Of a stretch of 64,000 bases of DNA, positions 10,101-18,150 are shown in pieces. This stretch comes from Polaribacter septentrionalilitoris (GTDB lineage: Bacteria > Bacteroidota > Bacteroidia > Flavobacteriales > Flavobacteriaceae): NCBI RefSeq assembly GCF_009832745.1, contig NZ_VRMJ01000008.1, positions 1 to 64,000 of the forward strand, in the 5' to 3' direction. A program made the position numbers and the translations under genes. The notes under the pieces were generated by a model. That model saw nothing but the letters and a program-made list of their open reading frames with translations, did not search any database and had not been told where the DNA came from. Every line of letters starts with the position of its first letter. The stretch's first letter is position 1.

Positions 10101-10508
10101 TCTACCATAAAAGCAAGTGAAATTCAACCAAAAATAAGTTTTTTGTACAATAAGAACAATCGTTTTACAGCATTCTATCATTATAAAAATAAAGAAAACA
10201 CATTACAAGATTTCGAAACACTTCATCAACAAAAATTTGGAGTTGAATATTTTTATATCAGTAAGAAAAAGAACCAGATTTCTGCGAATGTAAATGTGTT
10301 TTTAAATGATTTTACAGGAAATACAAATACACCAGTAGCCTATCAAATGCTAGAAGGTTTGCAAGCAGGTAAAAATTATACTTGGAACTTAATTTTCAAC
10401 CAAAAACTGAATTCCTTTTTAAATTTGAATTTAGCTTATTTAGGAAGAAAGAGTGAGAATTCTAAAGCAATTCATACAGGAAGTGTACAATTAAGGGCTA
10501 TTTTTTAG
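7131..10508 (+). CDS. Very large exported protein, probable outer-membrane/cell-surface beta protein
   Basis: The 1125-residue protein starts with a signal peptide (LCVGFSIQSQ) and is rich in alternating beta-strand patterns to its last residue (LRAIF), suggesting an outer-membrane barrel. Around residues 270-340 the run IEGSEQVFINGEKIQGGADK then DYTIDYNLAEITF and VVEFQYADRNY recalls segments seen in SprA-like surface proteins of Bacteroidetes. A calcium-type loop (YNNDGIQDFDEFEI) occurs near residue 812. It is much shorter than SprA. The function is unknown; the barrel is inferred from pattern only. Confidence 0.75.
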   Translation: MLQKYLFFIFLCVGFSIQSQTVSKDFRVKNIEVKKDTIQLDSVALNPQKFKIFDASLQLIPESKYQMDFSNAILIIDAKKYQKITIEYFRLPDFITKVYTPFDENLILPNETNTGKLYSLTTNKKASEIKLFDGLQTRGFITRGITTGNNQNAVTNSSLDLEISGKLSKNVGLRANIFDTNIPIQQNGYSQNLTDFDRVFIELFSKNWKVKAGDISLRNNESFFMPIQKQIAGLRVEANINKNLKVAASGAVVRGKFNNYRVTGREGNQGPYKIFGVNNEPAILIIEGSEQVFINGEKIQGGADKDYTIDYNLAEITFNTTFPITNDMRIVVEFQYADRNYTRFLTYEEVEYKSDKWNFSGYFFSENDAKNQPIQQSLTDAQKQILANAGDDTNAMVSESAFVDAFDENKVLYKKVTQGAVEVFEYSQNPNDILYFVTFTNVGQNNGDYVLDRSTAVGNIYLYAGVNQGNFSPIVRLTAPNKFQAFVFKTNYNSQKKTKIDVELAVSNNDANLYSSIDDANNVAPAVKLNWEQVLLDRKWQLKSKISHEFVQKNYTIENRWEPIEFNRDWNILTNNATKNYFQSQLTLQNKKKDFILYRFNHLNYLNTFNGNKHEVQSKMNLNKTTFYVDGSFLENTSTLEDNSFYVVKGKVEQDFNKKWLGAFINFETNSRQNINTKDFINTSHRFKEYEAYFGVGDSTKVFAKFGVNLRTNDSIKSNAFTEINDRRTFYVNSRLIKNKNTNLNIFANYRFTKNQFTEDEKTLNSKVVFNQKLFKNFINLNTVYETSSGNVARQEFIYVKTEPGLGYYTWIDYNNDGIQDFDEFEIAEFQDQAEYLRLPKPNLRFIATQRAKFTQLLTLNPRVWSTKNGLLKVISKFNNQTYLSVENEQERIGDSFNFNPFQLNEDDLIGLSFNVKNSLYFNKNLQNYSTTYTYGKNRNKQQFLIGSQENNVELHQIDFAHQFKTFWLFELMGKTSENDLQTENFNNRNSTIKASEIQPKISFLYNKNNRFTAFYHYKNKENTLQDFETLHQQKFGVEYFYISKKKNQISANVNVFLNDFTGNTNTPVAYQMLEGLQAGKNYTWNLIFNQKLNSFLNLNLAYLGRKSENSKAIHTGSVQLRAIF

Positions 10509-10587
10509 TTAAAATTTTAGCTATCTAAACTGTTAAGTAACAATTATTACCTAATCTATACGTATTTTTTCTTTTCTTTGTAAGCAG

Positions 10588-10974
10588 ATGCGTGTACTAA
10601 TAGCCATACTTTTATCCAACTTAATTCTTTTACAGAGTTTTAATATTGGTTTAGAAGACTTTTCTAAGATAAAAGTCTTGTTAGAGCATGCACAATATCA
10701 TCAAGAAACTTATGGTGACTCTATGATTGATTTTTTGGTAGAACATTATGGAGATAATGAGAACAATGCTCCAAATCATAAAGAGCATAAAGATTTACCT
10801 TTTAAGCAAGATTCTCTTAACCACAATCATTTGCCTTCTGTATTCACCTTAAATTCATCAGTGTTAAAACTGAAGCAAAACATAGCGATTCAAGTTAAAA
10901 AAAATTATTTTTACAAAGAATCCTCTTCTTTATTTGAAAAACCATCCGTTTTTCAACCTCCCAAATTCGCATAA
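10588..10974 (+). CDS. Small His-rich exported protein preceding metal efflux pump
   Basis: A 128-residue protein with a hydrophobic N-terminus (MRVLIAILLSNLILLQS) and a middle segment crowded with His, Asp and Glu (HAQYHQETYGD, NHKEHKDLPFKQD, NHNHLPS). It ends in FQPPKFA. The composition suggests periplasmic binding of metal ions such as Cu, Zn or Co. It lies about 70 bases before the CusA-type pump gene on the same strand, so a role as periplasmic metal carrier or sensor for the pump is inferred. No CusF motif is present, and I know no experimentally characterised homologue. Confidence 0.7.
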   Translation: MRVLIAILLSNLILLQSFNIGLEDFSKIKVLLEHAQYHQETYGDSMIDFLVEHYGDNENNAPNHKEHKDLPFKQDSLNHNHLPSVFTLNSSVLKLKQNIAIQVKKNYFYKESSSLFEKPSVFQPPKFA

Positions 10975-10994
10975 TTCTATAGTAACTTTTTAAG

Positions 10995-11013
10995 CCTGTT
11001 TACAAGAAACAGG
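10995..11013 (+). other. Short perfect hairpin between His-rich gene and pump gene
   Basis: CCTGTTT (10995-11001) and AAACAGG (11007-11013) can form a 7-bp stem with a 5-base loop, 30 bases before the pump start codon. There is no following T-tract, so a plain terminator is unlikely. An mRNA stabilising or processing element is possible. Confidence 0.4.
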
Positions 11014-11043
11014 TGTCTATTAATTATTATTTTATTATGAAAT

Positions 11044-14000
11044 ATGTTAGAATACATTATAAAATTTAGCTTAAAAAATAAGCTCATCATTTTTTTATTT
11101 ATTGCATCAGTAATTGGTTTTGGTATTTATTCTTTAACCCAAATACCTATTGGTGCTGTACCCGATATTACCAACAATCAGGTGCAAGTTATTACTACAT
11201 CACGTAATTTATCTACACAAGATGTAGAGCAATTTATTACGTATCCTGTAGAATTAGAGATGGATAATTTACCTGGAGTAGAAGAAATTAGATCCGTTTC
11301 AAAATTTGGTTTATCTGTAGTTACTATTGTTTTTAGTGATGATATGGGAACGTATCTTCCAAGACAATTGATTGCTGAAAAAATCAAATCTGCCTCCGAG
11401 AAAATTCCAAAAAGTTTTGGTGTACCTGAAATGGGACCCATTACAACAGGTTTGGGGGAAATTTATCAATATATTTTAGACGTAAAACCAGGTTATGAAA
11501 ACCAATATTCACCAACAAGATTAAGAACTATTCAAGATTGGATTGTAAAACGTCAATTATCTGGTATCCCAGGAGTGGTAGAAGTGAATACTTGGGGTGG
11601 ATTTCTAAAACAATACGAAGTTGCTATTAACCCAAACAAGTTGAATGCAATGAATATTTCTATTGCAGAAGTGTATACTGCTTTAGAAAAAAATAACAGT
11701 GTTGCTGGTGGAGGTTATATCGAAAAAACAAACGAAACTTTTTTTATTCGTGGTGAAGGTTTGGTTAAAAATCTAGATGATATAGGCAACATTGTTGTAA
11801 AAAATGAAGGAACACCTATTTATATCAAAAATGTAGCTAAAGTAGGTTTTGGAAGCGCAACTCGTTTTGGTGCTATTACCGGAAATGGACAAGGAGAGAA
11901 AGTGCTTGGGCAAATAATGATGTTAAAAAATGGGAATTCTAAAGAAATTATAAACGCTGTAAAAGAACGTGTTGCATCCATTCAAAGTTCATTACCAGAA
12001 GGTGTTTTTATTAATGGATTTTTAGAAAGAAGTGAGTTGATAGATAAAACAACTTTTACGGTTGCAGAAAACCTCATTTTAGGGTCATTAATTGTAATTT
12101 TTGTTGTGGTGTTACTATTAGGAAATTTACGTTCTGGTTTGGTAGTAGCTTCAGTAATTCCTTTGTCTTTACTTTTTGCAATCTCTTTAATGAATGTATT
12201 TGGTGTGGATGCTAATTTAATGAGTTTGGGTGCGATTGATTTTGGAATCATCATTGATGGTGCTGTTATTATTGTTGAGTTTATTGCTTATAAAATTATC
12301 ACCCAAAGTGATAAATTAAAATCCCTTACAAAAGAAGCTAAACAAGAAGAACTTGATAAAATTACTTTAAAAAGTGCTTCAAAAATGATGAATTCTGCCA
12401 TTTTTGGACAACTCATTATCTTAATTGTTTTTATACCAATATTATCTTTAGATGGTGTAGAAGGAAAAATGTTTAGACCTATGGCATTAACATTTAGTTT
12501 TGCTTTGGTGGGAGCTATGTTGTTTTGTTTAACTTATGTTCCTGTAGTTTCTTCATTATTTCTAAAACCAGAAAAGCAATCTAAAAAAAATATCTCTGTT
12601 CGTTTAATGAAAGTATTAAATTCTTGGTACAAACCAGTAATTCATTGGGCACTCTTTCATAAAAAAATAGTTGTTGGTTTTGCAGTATTTCTTTTAACCT
12701 CTAGCATTTGGTTGTTTAGCACAATGGGTGGAGAATTTGTACCTACTTTAGATGAAGGAGATTTTGTAATCCAACCAGTTTTAAAAACAGGAACCTCTTT
12801 AAGGAAAACCATAGAAATTACAACTAAAATAGAGCAGATTTTATTAGATAAATTTCCAGAAGTAGCTCAAGTTGTAAGTCGTATTGGAGCTGCAGAAGTG
12901 CCTACAGATCCTATGTCTATGGAAGAAAGTGATGTTATCATCAAATTAAAACCTAAAAAAGAATGGGTTTCTGCTTCTAGTAAAGATGAATTGGCAGATA
13001 AATTTAAAGAAGCTTTGGCTATTATTCCTGGAATGGAGGTAGAGTTTACGCAACCTATAGAAATGCGTTTTAATGAGCTCATTACAGGTGTAAGGGCAGA
13101 TGTTGCTATTAAAATATTTGGAGAAGATTTATCAGTTTTAGCCAATAAGGCCGACGAAGTAAAGGAATTGATTAGAAATGTACCTGGAGCATCAGACATT
13201 ATTATAGAAAAAGTAGAAGGATTGCCGCAAATGAGTGTGACCTACAATCGTAGTAAAATTGCACGATATGGTTTAAATATCTCAGATATTAATCAATTAA
13301 TTTCTACAGGATTTGCTGGTGGAACTGTTGGGAATGTTTTTGAAGGTGAAAAGCGTTTCGATTTGGTGGTTCGTTTGGATGAAAGAAACCGAAAAAATCT
13401 AGCAAGCCTCCAATATCTCTATGTTGATGCACCAAATGGAAATAAAATTCCGTTAAGTGAATTAGCAGAAATAAAATATACTACTGGTCCTGCAAAAATT
13501 TCTAGAGATGATACCAAACGTAGAATTGTAGTTGGCATTAATGTAAGAAACAGAGATTTACAATCTGTTGTAAATGATGTTAGAAAAATTATCAATAAAA
13601 AACTAAAAATTCCTGCAGGTTACAGCATAACTTATGGTGGTCAGTTTGAAAATTTACAGAGTGCTAAAGCACGTTTAATGATTGCAGTTCCTATTGCATT
13701 AGTATTGATTTTTATTTTACTTCATTTTGCTTTTGGTTCTGTAAAAGAAGCCTTAATGGTGTATTCTGCAATTCCATTGTCAGCTGTTGGTGGAATCTTA
13801 TTCTTATGGTTAAGAGATTTGCCTTTTAGCATTTCTGCAGGTGTTGGTTTTATTGCACTTTTCGGTATTGCAGTGCTTAACGGAATTGTATTAATAGAAC
13901 ATTTTAAAGAATTAAAAGAAGAAGGTGTAATAGATATTGAAGAACGCATAAAACGAGGAACATCAGAAAGATTGAGGCCTGTTTTGCTAACAGCAGCAGC

Positions 14001-15363
14001 AGCAGCTTTAGGATTTTTACCAATGGCTATTTCAACTAATGCAGGAGCAGAAGTACAACGTCCGTTAGCTACCGTTGTTATTGGTGGTTTACTTACTGCA
14101 ACTATTTTAACCCTAGTTGTATTACCTGTTTTATATGCTTGGTTTGAAGAAAAAAAAGAAATTAAAATGAACAAAACTATTCTTCTAATTATTTTAACTT
14201 TCTTTACGTTTATACAAACAAATGCCCAATCTAAATTAACATTTGAAAAAACGTTGTCTCTTGCACTTAAAAACAATGCTGGCTTAAAAGCTGAAACTTT
14301 AAAAGTTGATGAAAGTAATGCCTTAGTTAGAAGTGCATTTAGTTTTGATAAAACATCATTGTATTACAGTTATGATGAAAATAATTTAGCAGTAAATAAC
14401 TTACCCTTAAAAGTCTTTGGAGTTGCACAAGATTTTAAATTCCCAACAGTTTATTTCTTTGAAAAAAAAGCAAAAAAAGCCAAATTAGGTATAGAAAATA
14501 GCAATTATAGTATAAAACAACAACAACTTCAAAAGGCAGTTTATAGTCATTTTTATCAATTAAGTTATGTAAAGAATAAAGCTGAAACGTATCGTTTTTT
14601 AGATAGTTTGTACCAAGATTTTGCTAAAAAATCTGAACGTAGGTTTGAACTAGGTGAAACCAATTATTTAGAAATGATTACTGCAAAATCTAAGCAAAAA
14701 CAGATAGAAATCCTTTATAAACAGACCTTGCAAGAGGTTATGCATTCAAGAGAAAAATTAAAAAGTATTGTACAGGTTGATACATTAGAAACTGTTGATG
14801 AACCATTGCAAAAATTAACAATACAAGAGATTTTTATTAAAGATAATTTAGGAATACAACACTTAGAGAATATCAAAAATTATCAAAACCTTTTATATAA
14901 GAAAGAAAAACAAAATTTGTTGCCAGATATTAGTGTAGAATATTTTCAAGGAACAAATTCGCAATTGAATTATAATATACGAGGATATCAAATAGGAGTT
15001 AAAATTCCAATATTATTTTCTGGAAATGCCTCGAAAATTAAAGCTTCTAAAATTGCAAAACAAGTTGTTTCAGCAGAACAAGCAGATTACAAAATAAAAT
15101 TAGAAGCCAAATACAAATCGCTTTTAGCAATACTCAAACAGCATGAAGAAGCTTTAAATTATTACGAGTTTCAAGGGGAAAACTTAAAGAATGAAATTAT
15201 AAAAACGGTAAACCGAACATTTAAAGAAGGAGAAATTGACTTTTTCCAATACATTCAAAGTTTAGAAACGGCAAAAGATATTGAGTTGTCTTATCTTAAT
15301 AATCTAAATGCTTACAATCAAACAGTTATTAGTATCAATCACCTTATTTTAAATATTTTTTAA
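11044..15363 (+). CDS. CusA/CzcA heavy-metal RND efflux pump fused to TolC-like outer-membrane factor
   Basis: Residues 1-1035 form a complete heavy-metal RND pump: N-terminal membrane helix, two large periplasmic loops, and the fourth membrane segment with acidic proton-relay residues (IDFGIIIDGAVIIVEF, about 397-412). The frame then continues without a stop into MNKTILLIILTFFTFIQTNAQ (14167, residue 1042), a signal-peptide-like sequence, followed by about 380 residues of TolC-like coiled-coil outer-membrane factor. Such 1440-residue fusions occur in other Bacteroidetes. The CusB-type adaptor follows after 2 bases, so all three parts of a tripartite metal exporter are encoded in one operon. 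Confidence 0.93.
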   Translation: MLEYIIKFSLKNKLIIFLFIASVIGFGIYSLTQIPIGAVPDITNNQVQVITTSRNLSTQDVEQFITYPVELEMDNLPGVEEIRSVSKFGLSVVTIVFSDDMGTYLPRQLIAEKIKSASEKIPKSFGVPEMGPITTGLGEIYQYILDVKPGYENQYSPTRLRTIQDWIVKRQLSGIPGVVEVNTWGGFLKQYEVAINPNKLNAMNISIAEVYTALEKNNSVAGGGYIEKTNETFFIRGEGLVKNLDDIGNIVVKNEGTPIYIKNVAKVGFGSATRFGAITGNGQGEKVLGQIMMLKNGNSKEIINAVKERVASIQSSLPEGVFINGFLERSELIDKTTFTVAENLILGSLIVIFVVVLLLGNLRSGLVVASVIPLSLLFAISLMNVFGVDANLMSLGAIDFGIIIDGAVIIVEFIAYKIITQSDKLKSLTKEAKQEELDKITLKSASKMMNSAIFGQLIILIVFIPILSLDGVEGKMFRPMALTFSFALVGAMLFCLTYVPVVSSLFLKPEKQSKKNISVRLMKVLNSWYKPVIHWALFHKKIVVGFAVFLLTSSIWLFSTMGGEFVPTLDEGDFVIQPVLKTGTSLRKTIEITTKIEQILLDKFPEVAQVVSRIGAAEVPTDPMSMEESDVIIKLKPKKEWVSASSKDELADKFKEALAIIPGMEVEFTQPIEMRFNELITGVRADVAIKIFGEDLSVLANKADEVKELIRNVPGASDIIIEKVEGLPQMSVTYNRSKIARYGLNISDINQLISTGFAGGTVGNVFEGEKRFDLVVRLDERNRKNLASLQYLYVDAPNGNKIPLSELAEIKYTTGPAKISRDDTKRRIVVGINVRNRDLQSVVNDVRKIINKKLKIPAGYSITYGGQFENLQSAKARLMIAVPIALVLIFILLHFAFGSVKEALMVYSAIPLSAVGGILFLWLRDLPFSISAGVGFIALFGIAVLNGIVLIEHFKELKEEGVIDIEERIKRGTSERLRPVLLTAAAAALGFLPMAISTNAGAEVQRPLATVVIGGLLTATILTLVVLPVLYAWFEEKKEIKMNKTILLIILTFFTFIQTNAQSKLTFEKTLSLALKNNAGLKAETLKVDESNALVRSAFSFDKTSLYYSYDENNLAVNNLPLKVFGVAQDFKFPTVYFFEKKAKKAKLGIENSNYSIKQQQLQKAVYSHFYQLSYVKNKAETYRFLDSLYQDFAKKSERRFELGETNYLEMITAKSKQKQIEILYKQTLQEVMHSREKLKSIVQVDTLETVDEPLQKLTIQEIFIKDNLGIQHLENIKNYQNLLYKKEKQNLLPDISVEYFQGTNSQLNYNIRGYQIGVKIPILFSGNASKIKASKIAKQVVSAEQADYKIKLEAKYKSLLAILKQHEEALNYYEFQGENLKNEIIKTVNRTFKEGEIDFFQYIQSLETAKDIELSYLNNLNAYNQTVISINHLILNIF

Positions 15364-15365
15364 AA

Positions 15366-16487
15366 ATGAAAAACATATATATATACTTATTTTCACTATT
15401 CATTTTAGCTTGTGGAAACAGTGAAAAATCAGCAGAATCTAATCTAAAGGAATTAGGAACAGATAATTACATAAAAATTAGTAAGCAGCAATTTGAGAGT
15501 CAGAACATGCGTTTTGGACAATTAATAGAACAACCTTTTAATACTACAGTAAAAGCAAATGGTGCTATAGATGTTCCACCAGAAAATAGATCTAGCGTAA
15601 ATACGTTTATTGGGGGTTATGTTAATAAAGTTCCATTATTAGTAGGAGATAAAGTAAAAAAGGGTCAATTTGTTGCTAGTTTAAGTAGTACAGATATTGT
15701 AGAAATTCAACAAGAATATTTAGAAGTTTTAGCACAATTAGCATATCAAAAAAACGAATATACAAGACAAAAGACCTTGTTTGAAGAAAAAATTTCTTCA
15801 CAAAAAAACTATCTTAAAGCAGAAAGTGTTTACAAAAGTAGTTTGGCAATGTATAATGGTTTGCGTAAAAAATTACAAATGCTTAATATAGAAGCTAGTA
15901 GTGTTGAACAAGGTAAAATTACATCAGAAATTAAGCTTTATGCTCCTATAGATGGATATGTAACCAAAGTAAATGTTAGTAATGGGGCTTTTGTTTCTCC
16001 ATCAAGTAAATTGTTAGAAATTGTAAATACAGATCATATCCATTTAGAATTAGATGTTTTTGAAAAAGATATTTTAAACGTTAAAAGGCATCAAAAAATA
16101 GTGTTTCATGTTCCTGAAGCTTCTAACAAAAACTTCGAAGGTGAAGTGCATTTGGTAGGAACTTCTATAGACAATAATAGAATTATTAAAGTTCATGGAC
16201 ATTTAAATGACGACCAAATTCAGCTTATTACAGGGATGTTTGTTGAAGCATCAATTATTGTTGAATCAAAAAAAGGAATTTCTATAGCTAAAACTGCTGT
16301 ATTAAAAAATGAATTAAATTCTTATCTTCTAGTCTTAAAAGAAGAAAAAAATAATACTTATTTTTTAGAAAAATTACCTTTAAAAATTGGTCTCGAAAAT
16401 GAAAAATTTGCTGAAGTATTAAATCATAGTAGTTTTAAAGATAAAAAAATAGTAACTCAGGGTGTTTTTATGTTAAATGAATTATAG
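15366..16487 (+). CDS. CusB/CzcB-type periplasmic adaptor (membrane-fusion) lipoprotein
   Basis: The lipoprotein signal peptide MKNIYIYLFSLFILAC places it on the outer face of the inner membrane. The 373 residues show the membrane-fusion pattern: lipoyl-like half motif (GGYVNKVPLLVGDKVKKGQ), an alpha-helical hairpin (about 110-170), the second lipoyl half (LYAPIDGYVTKVNVSNG), and a beta-barrel region. It joins the RND pump to its outer-membrane factor. Separation from the pump stop is 2 bases, indicating one transcript. Metal specificity cannot be read from the sequence; no His-rich CusB-type N-terminal metal-binding segment is evident. Confidence 0.92.
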   Translation: MKNIYIYLFSLFILACGNSEKSAESNLKELGTDNYIKISKQQFESQNMRFGQLIEQPFNTTVKANGAIDVPPENRSSVNTFIGGYVNKVPLLVGDKVKKGQFVASLSSTDIVEIQQEYLEVLAQLAYQKNEYTRQKTLFEEKISSQKNYLKAESVYKSSLAMYNGLRKKLQMLNIEASSVEQGKITSEIKLYAPIDGYVTKVNVSNGAFVSPSSKLLEIVNTDHIHLELDVFEKDILNVKRHQKIVFHVPEASNKNFEGEVHLVGTSIDNNRIIKVHGHLNDDQIQLITGMFVEASIIVESKKGISIAKTAVLKNELNSYLLVLKEEKNNTYFLEKLPLKIGLENEKFAEVLNHSSFKDKKIVTQGVFMLNEL

Positions 16488-16551
16488 TTAAAAACGTAAA
16501 TGAGGATAATCTTAATTATATTTTAAAAAAAGATGTATTTCATTTGGTTAA

Positions 16552-16581
16552 TTGTTTTAGATAACATTTTTATTATGTTTG
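16552..16581 (+). promoter_or_regulatory. Bacteroidetes-type promoter (-33/-7)
   Basis: TTG at 16552-16554 is followed after 19 bases by TATGTTTG at 16574-16581, an exact TAnnTTTG -7 box at the usual spacing. It precedes the outer-membrane protein gene at 16624 and implies a leader of about 35 bases. Confidence 0.6.
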
Positions 16582-16623
16582 CAGTATACGATAACATTGA
16601 TTAAAACATTAGAAAAATAGATT

Positions 16624-17121
16624 ATGAAAAAAATAATAATAGCTTTTGGACTCTTAGTAAGTTCTTTGGGATATTCTCAACAAGAAATTAAATTGGATAT
16701 TGCTGATGCATTAGTCATTAGAAGTTTAGAGTTTTCTTATGAAAGTTACCTGTCTGACGAATCCTCTTTTGGAGTATCAGCTTTATTTAACCTTGCAAAA
16801 CAGGATGTTAATTTTCGATATAATGAAAATATGATGATTACCCCTTACTATCGTCATTATTTTACATCAGATTATAAATGGAACTTTTTTGGTGAAGGTT
16901 TTTTGGGTATTAATTCTGGGAAAAAAGAATCTATAAAAGATTCTGGAGTTTATGATGTTAAATATACTGATGGTGCATTAGGAATTGCTGTTGGAACAAA
17001 ATATGTAGCTGAAGGAGGTTTGATGATTGATGTATATGGTGGTGTTGGTAGAAATTTGTTTGGTTCAGATTCACCAGTTATAGTTCCAAGAGTAGGTTTA
17101 AATGTAGGTTGGAGATTTTAA
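16624..17121 (+). CDS. Small outer-membrane beta-barrel protein (DUF3575-like)
   Basis: A 165-residue protein with a Sec signal peptide (FGLLVSSLGYSQ-Q) and a mature part of alternating amphipathic strands (SLEFSYESYL, ITPYYRHYF, WNFFGEGFLGIN, GLMIDVYGGVG) ending in aromatic Phe (LNVGWRF), the usual signature of an outer-membrane barrel. It resembles DUF3575 proteins, whose role is unknown. It has its own promoter and ends at a bidirectional terminator shared with the convergent OmpA gene. Confidence 0.8.
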   Translation: MKKIIIAFGLLVSSLGYSQQEIKLDIADALVIRSLEFSYESYLSDESSFGVSALFNLAKQDVNFRYNENMMITPYYRHYFTSDYKWNFFGEGFLGINSGKKESIKDSGVYDVKYTDGALGIAVGTKYVAEGGLMIDVYGGVGRNLFGSDSPVIVPRVGLNVGWRF

Positions 17122-17129
17122 ACAATTAA

Positions 17130-17179
17130 TTATAAAACAAAAAAACCATCTCATTTGAGATGGTTTTTTTGTTTTATAA
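17130..17179. terminator. Bidirectional intrinsic terminator
   Basis: A long near-perfect palindrome centres on ACCATCTCATTTGAGATGGT, flanked by A-tract on the left and T-tract on the right. It works in either direction and lies between the convergent genes ending at 17121 and 17193. Confidence 0.9.
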
Positions 17180-17192
17180 AACTACTAATTGA

Positions 17193-18038
17193 TTATTCTG
17201 CATCTTGCTCTAACAAATCAAAGAATTGATTTAACTTAGGCATAATAATAATTTTTGTTCTTCTATTTTTTGCTTTGTTTTCATCAGTATCATTAGGTGC
17301 TAATGGCACATATTGACTTCTACCTGCAGCGATTAATCTTTGAGGTTTTACACCATATTTATACTGTAAAATCCTTGTAATAGAAGTTGCTCTCTTTGCA
17401 GATAAATCCCAGTTATCTTGAATGAAATCTCTTTTAATAGGAGTAGAATCTGTGTGACCTTCAATCATAACTTCCATTTTTGGTTGACCTTTAATCACCT
17501 TTGCAATCTTTTCTAAAACAGTGTAAGCTTTATCAGTTACGTTGTAGCTACCACTTTTGAATAATAATTTATCAGAAATTGAAATAAATACAACTGTCTT
17601 TTCTACATTAACTACAATATCTTTATCTTGAATACCATCTGTTAAGTTTTTAGTTAAGTGGTATTTAATAGCAAGATTAATAGAATCTTTTTGAGTCATA
17701 GCCTTTCTAACCCCATTTATGTATTTATCTTTTTCACTTAATTGAGTAATAACACTTTTAATGTTATCTGATGAAGACTGGGTTAAAACGGTTAAATTCT
17801 CTACTTGTTTAAGTGCATTTTTTTTATCTATTTTAAGAGATTTTACCTGCTCTTTTAACGCAAATACTTGAGTATCTTCTTTTTCTTTTTCGATTAAACA
17901 CTTTTGTAAGTTCGTTTTTACAGCAAGAAGTTCTTTTTCTGCTTTTTGGTGTTTTAATTCTAAAGCCGCATGTTCTTTTTTAGAAACACAAGAACTTACT
18001 AAGATAATTGACAATAGGGCAACTGATAATCTTTTCAT
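17193..18038 (-). CDS. OmpA-family peptidoglycan-associated lipoprotein
   Basis: The signal peptide ends in a lipobox (LVSSC, residues 13-17). Residues about 25-110 are a coiled coil rich in K, E and L. The C-terminal 140 residues form an OmpA/MotB peptidoglycan-binding domain with MIEGHTDSTPIKRDF, NWDLSAKRATSI, AAGRSQYVPLAPN and NRRTKIIIMP. The protein is expected to tether the outer membrane to peptidoglycan. It is monocistronic, with an exact -7 box 26 bases upstream and a shared terminator downstream. Confidence 0.92.
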   Translation of the reverse strand: MKRLSVALLSIILVSSCVSKKEHAALELKHQKAEKELLAVKTNLQKCLIEKEKEDTQVFALKEQVKSLKIDKKNALKQVENLTVLTQSSSDNIKSVITQLSEKDKYINGVRKAMTQKDSINLAIKYHLTKNLTDGIQDKDIVVNVEKTVVFISISDKLLFKSGSYNVTDKAYTVLEKIAKVIKGQPKMEVMIEGHTDSTPIKRDFIQDNWDLSAKRATSITRILQYKYGVKPQRLIAAGRSQYVPLAPNDTDENKAKNRRTKIIIMPKLNQFFDLLEQDAE

Positions 18039-18063
18039 TTGTTTTGTACTATTAATTAGTTAA

Positions 18064-18071
18064 CAAATTTA
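18064..18071 (-). promoter_or_regulatory. -7 box for the OmpA-family gene
   Basis: TAAATTTG on the minus strand matches TAnnTTTG exactly and lies 26 bases before the ATG at 18038. Confidence 0.45.
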
Positions 18072-18127
18072 GCAAAATCAATTCATAAAAAGCGGTAATA
18101 TCCATTTTTTATGAAAATTTTAAACAC

Positions 18128-18135
18128 TATTTTTG
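18128..18135 (+). promoter_or_regulatory. -7 box for apbE
   Basis: TATTTTTG matches TAnnTTTG exactly. It covers an upstream in-frame TTG at 18133, which argues that translation starts at the ATG at 18151 instead. Confidence 0.45.
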
Positions 18136-18150
18136 TGTAAACATATTTTA

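Noticed and set aside
13722..14276. Long open frame (184 codons) opposite the metal pump gene
   Set aside because: It lies fully within a clearly coding RND/TolC frame, has low-complexity composition and no recognisable domain.
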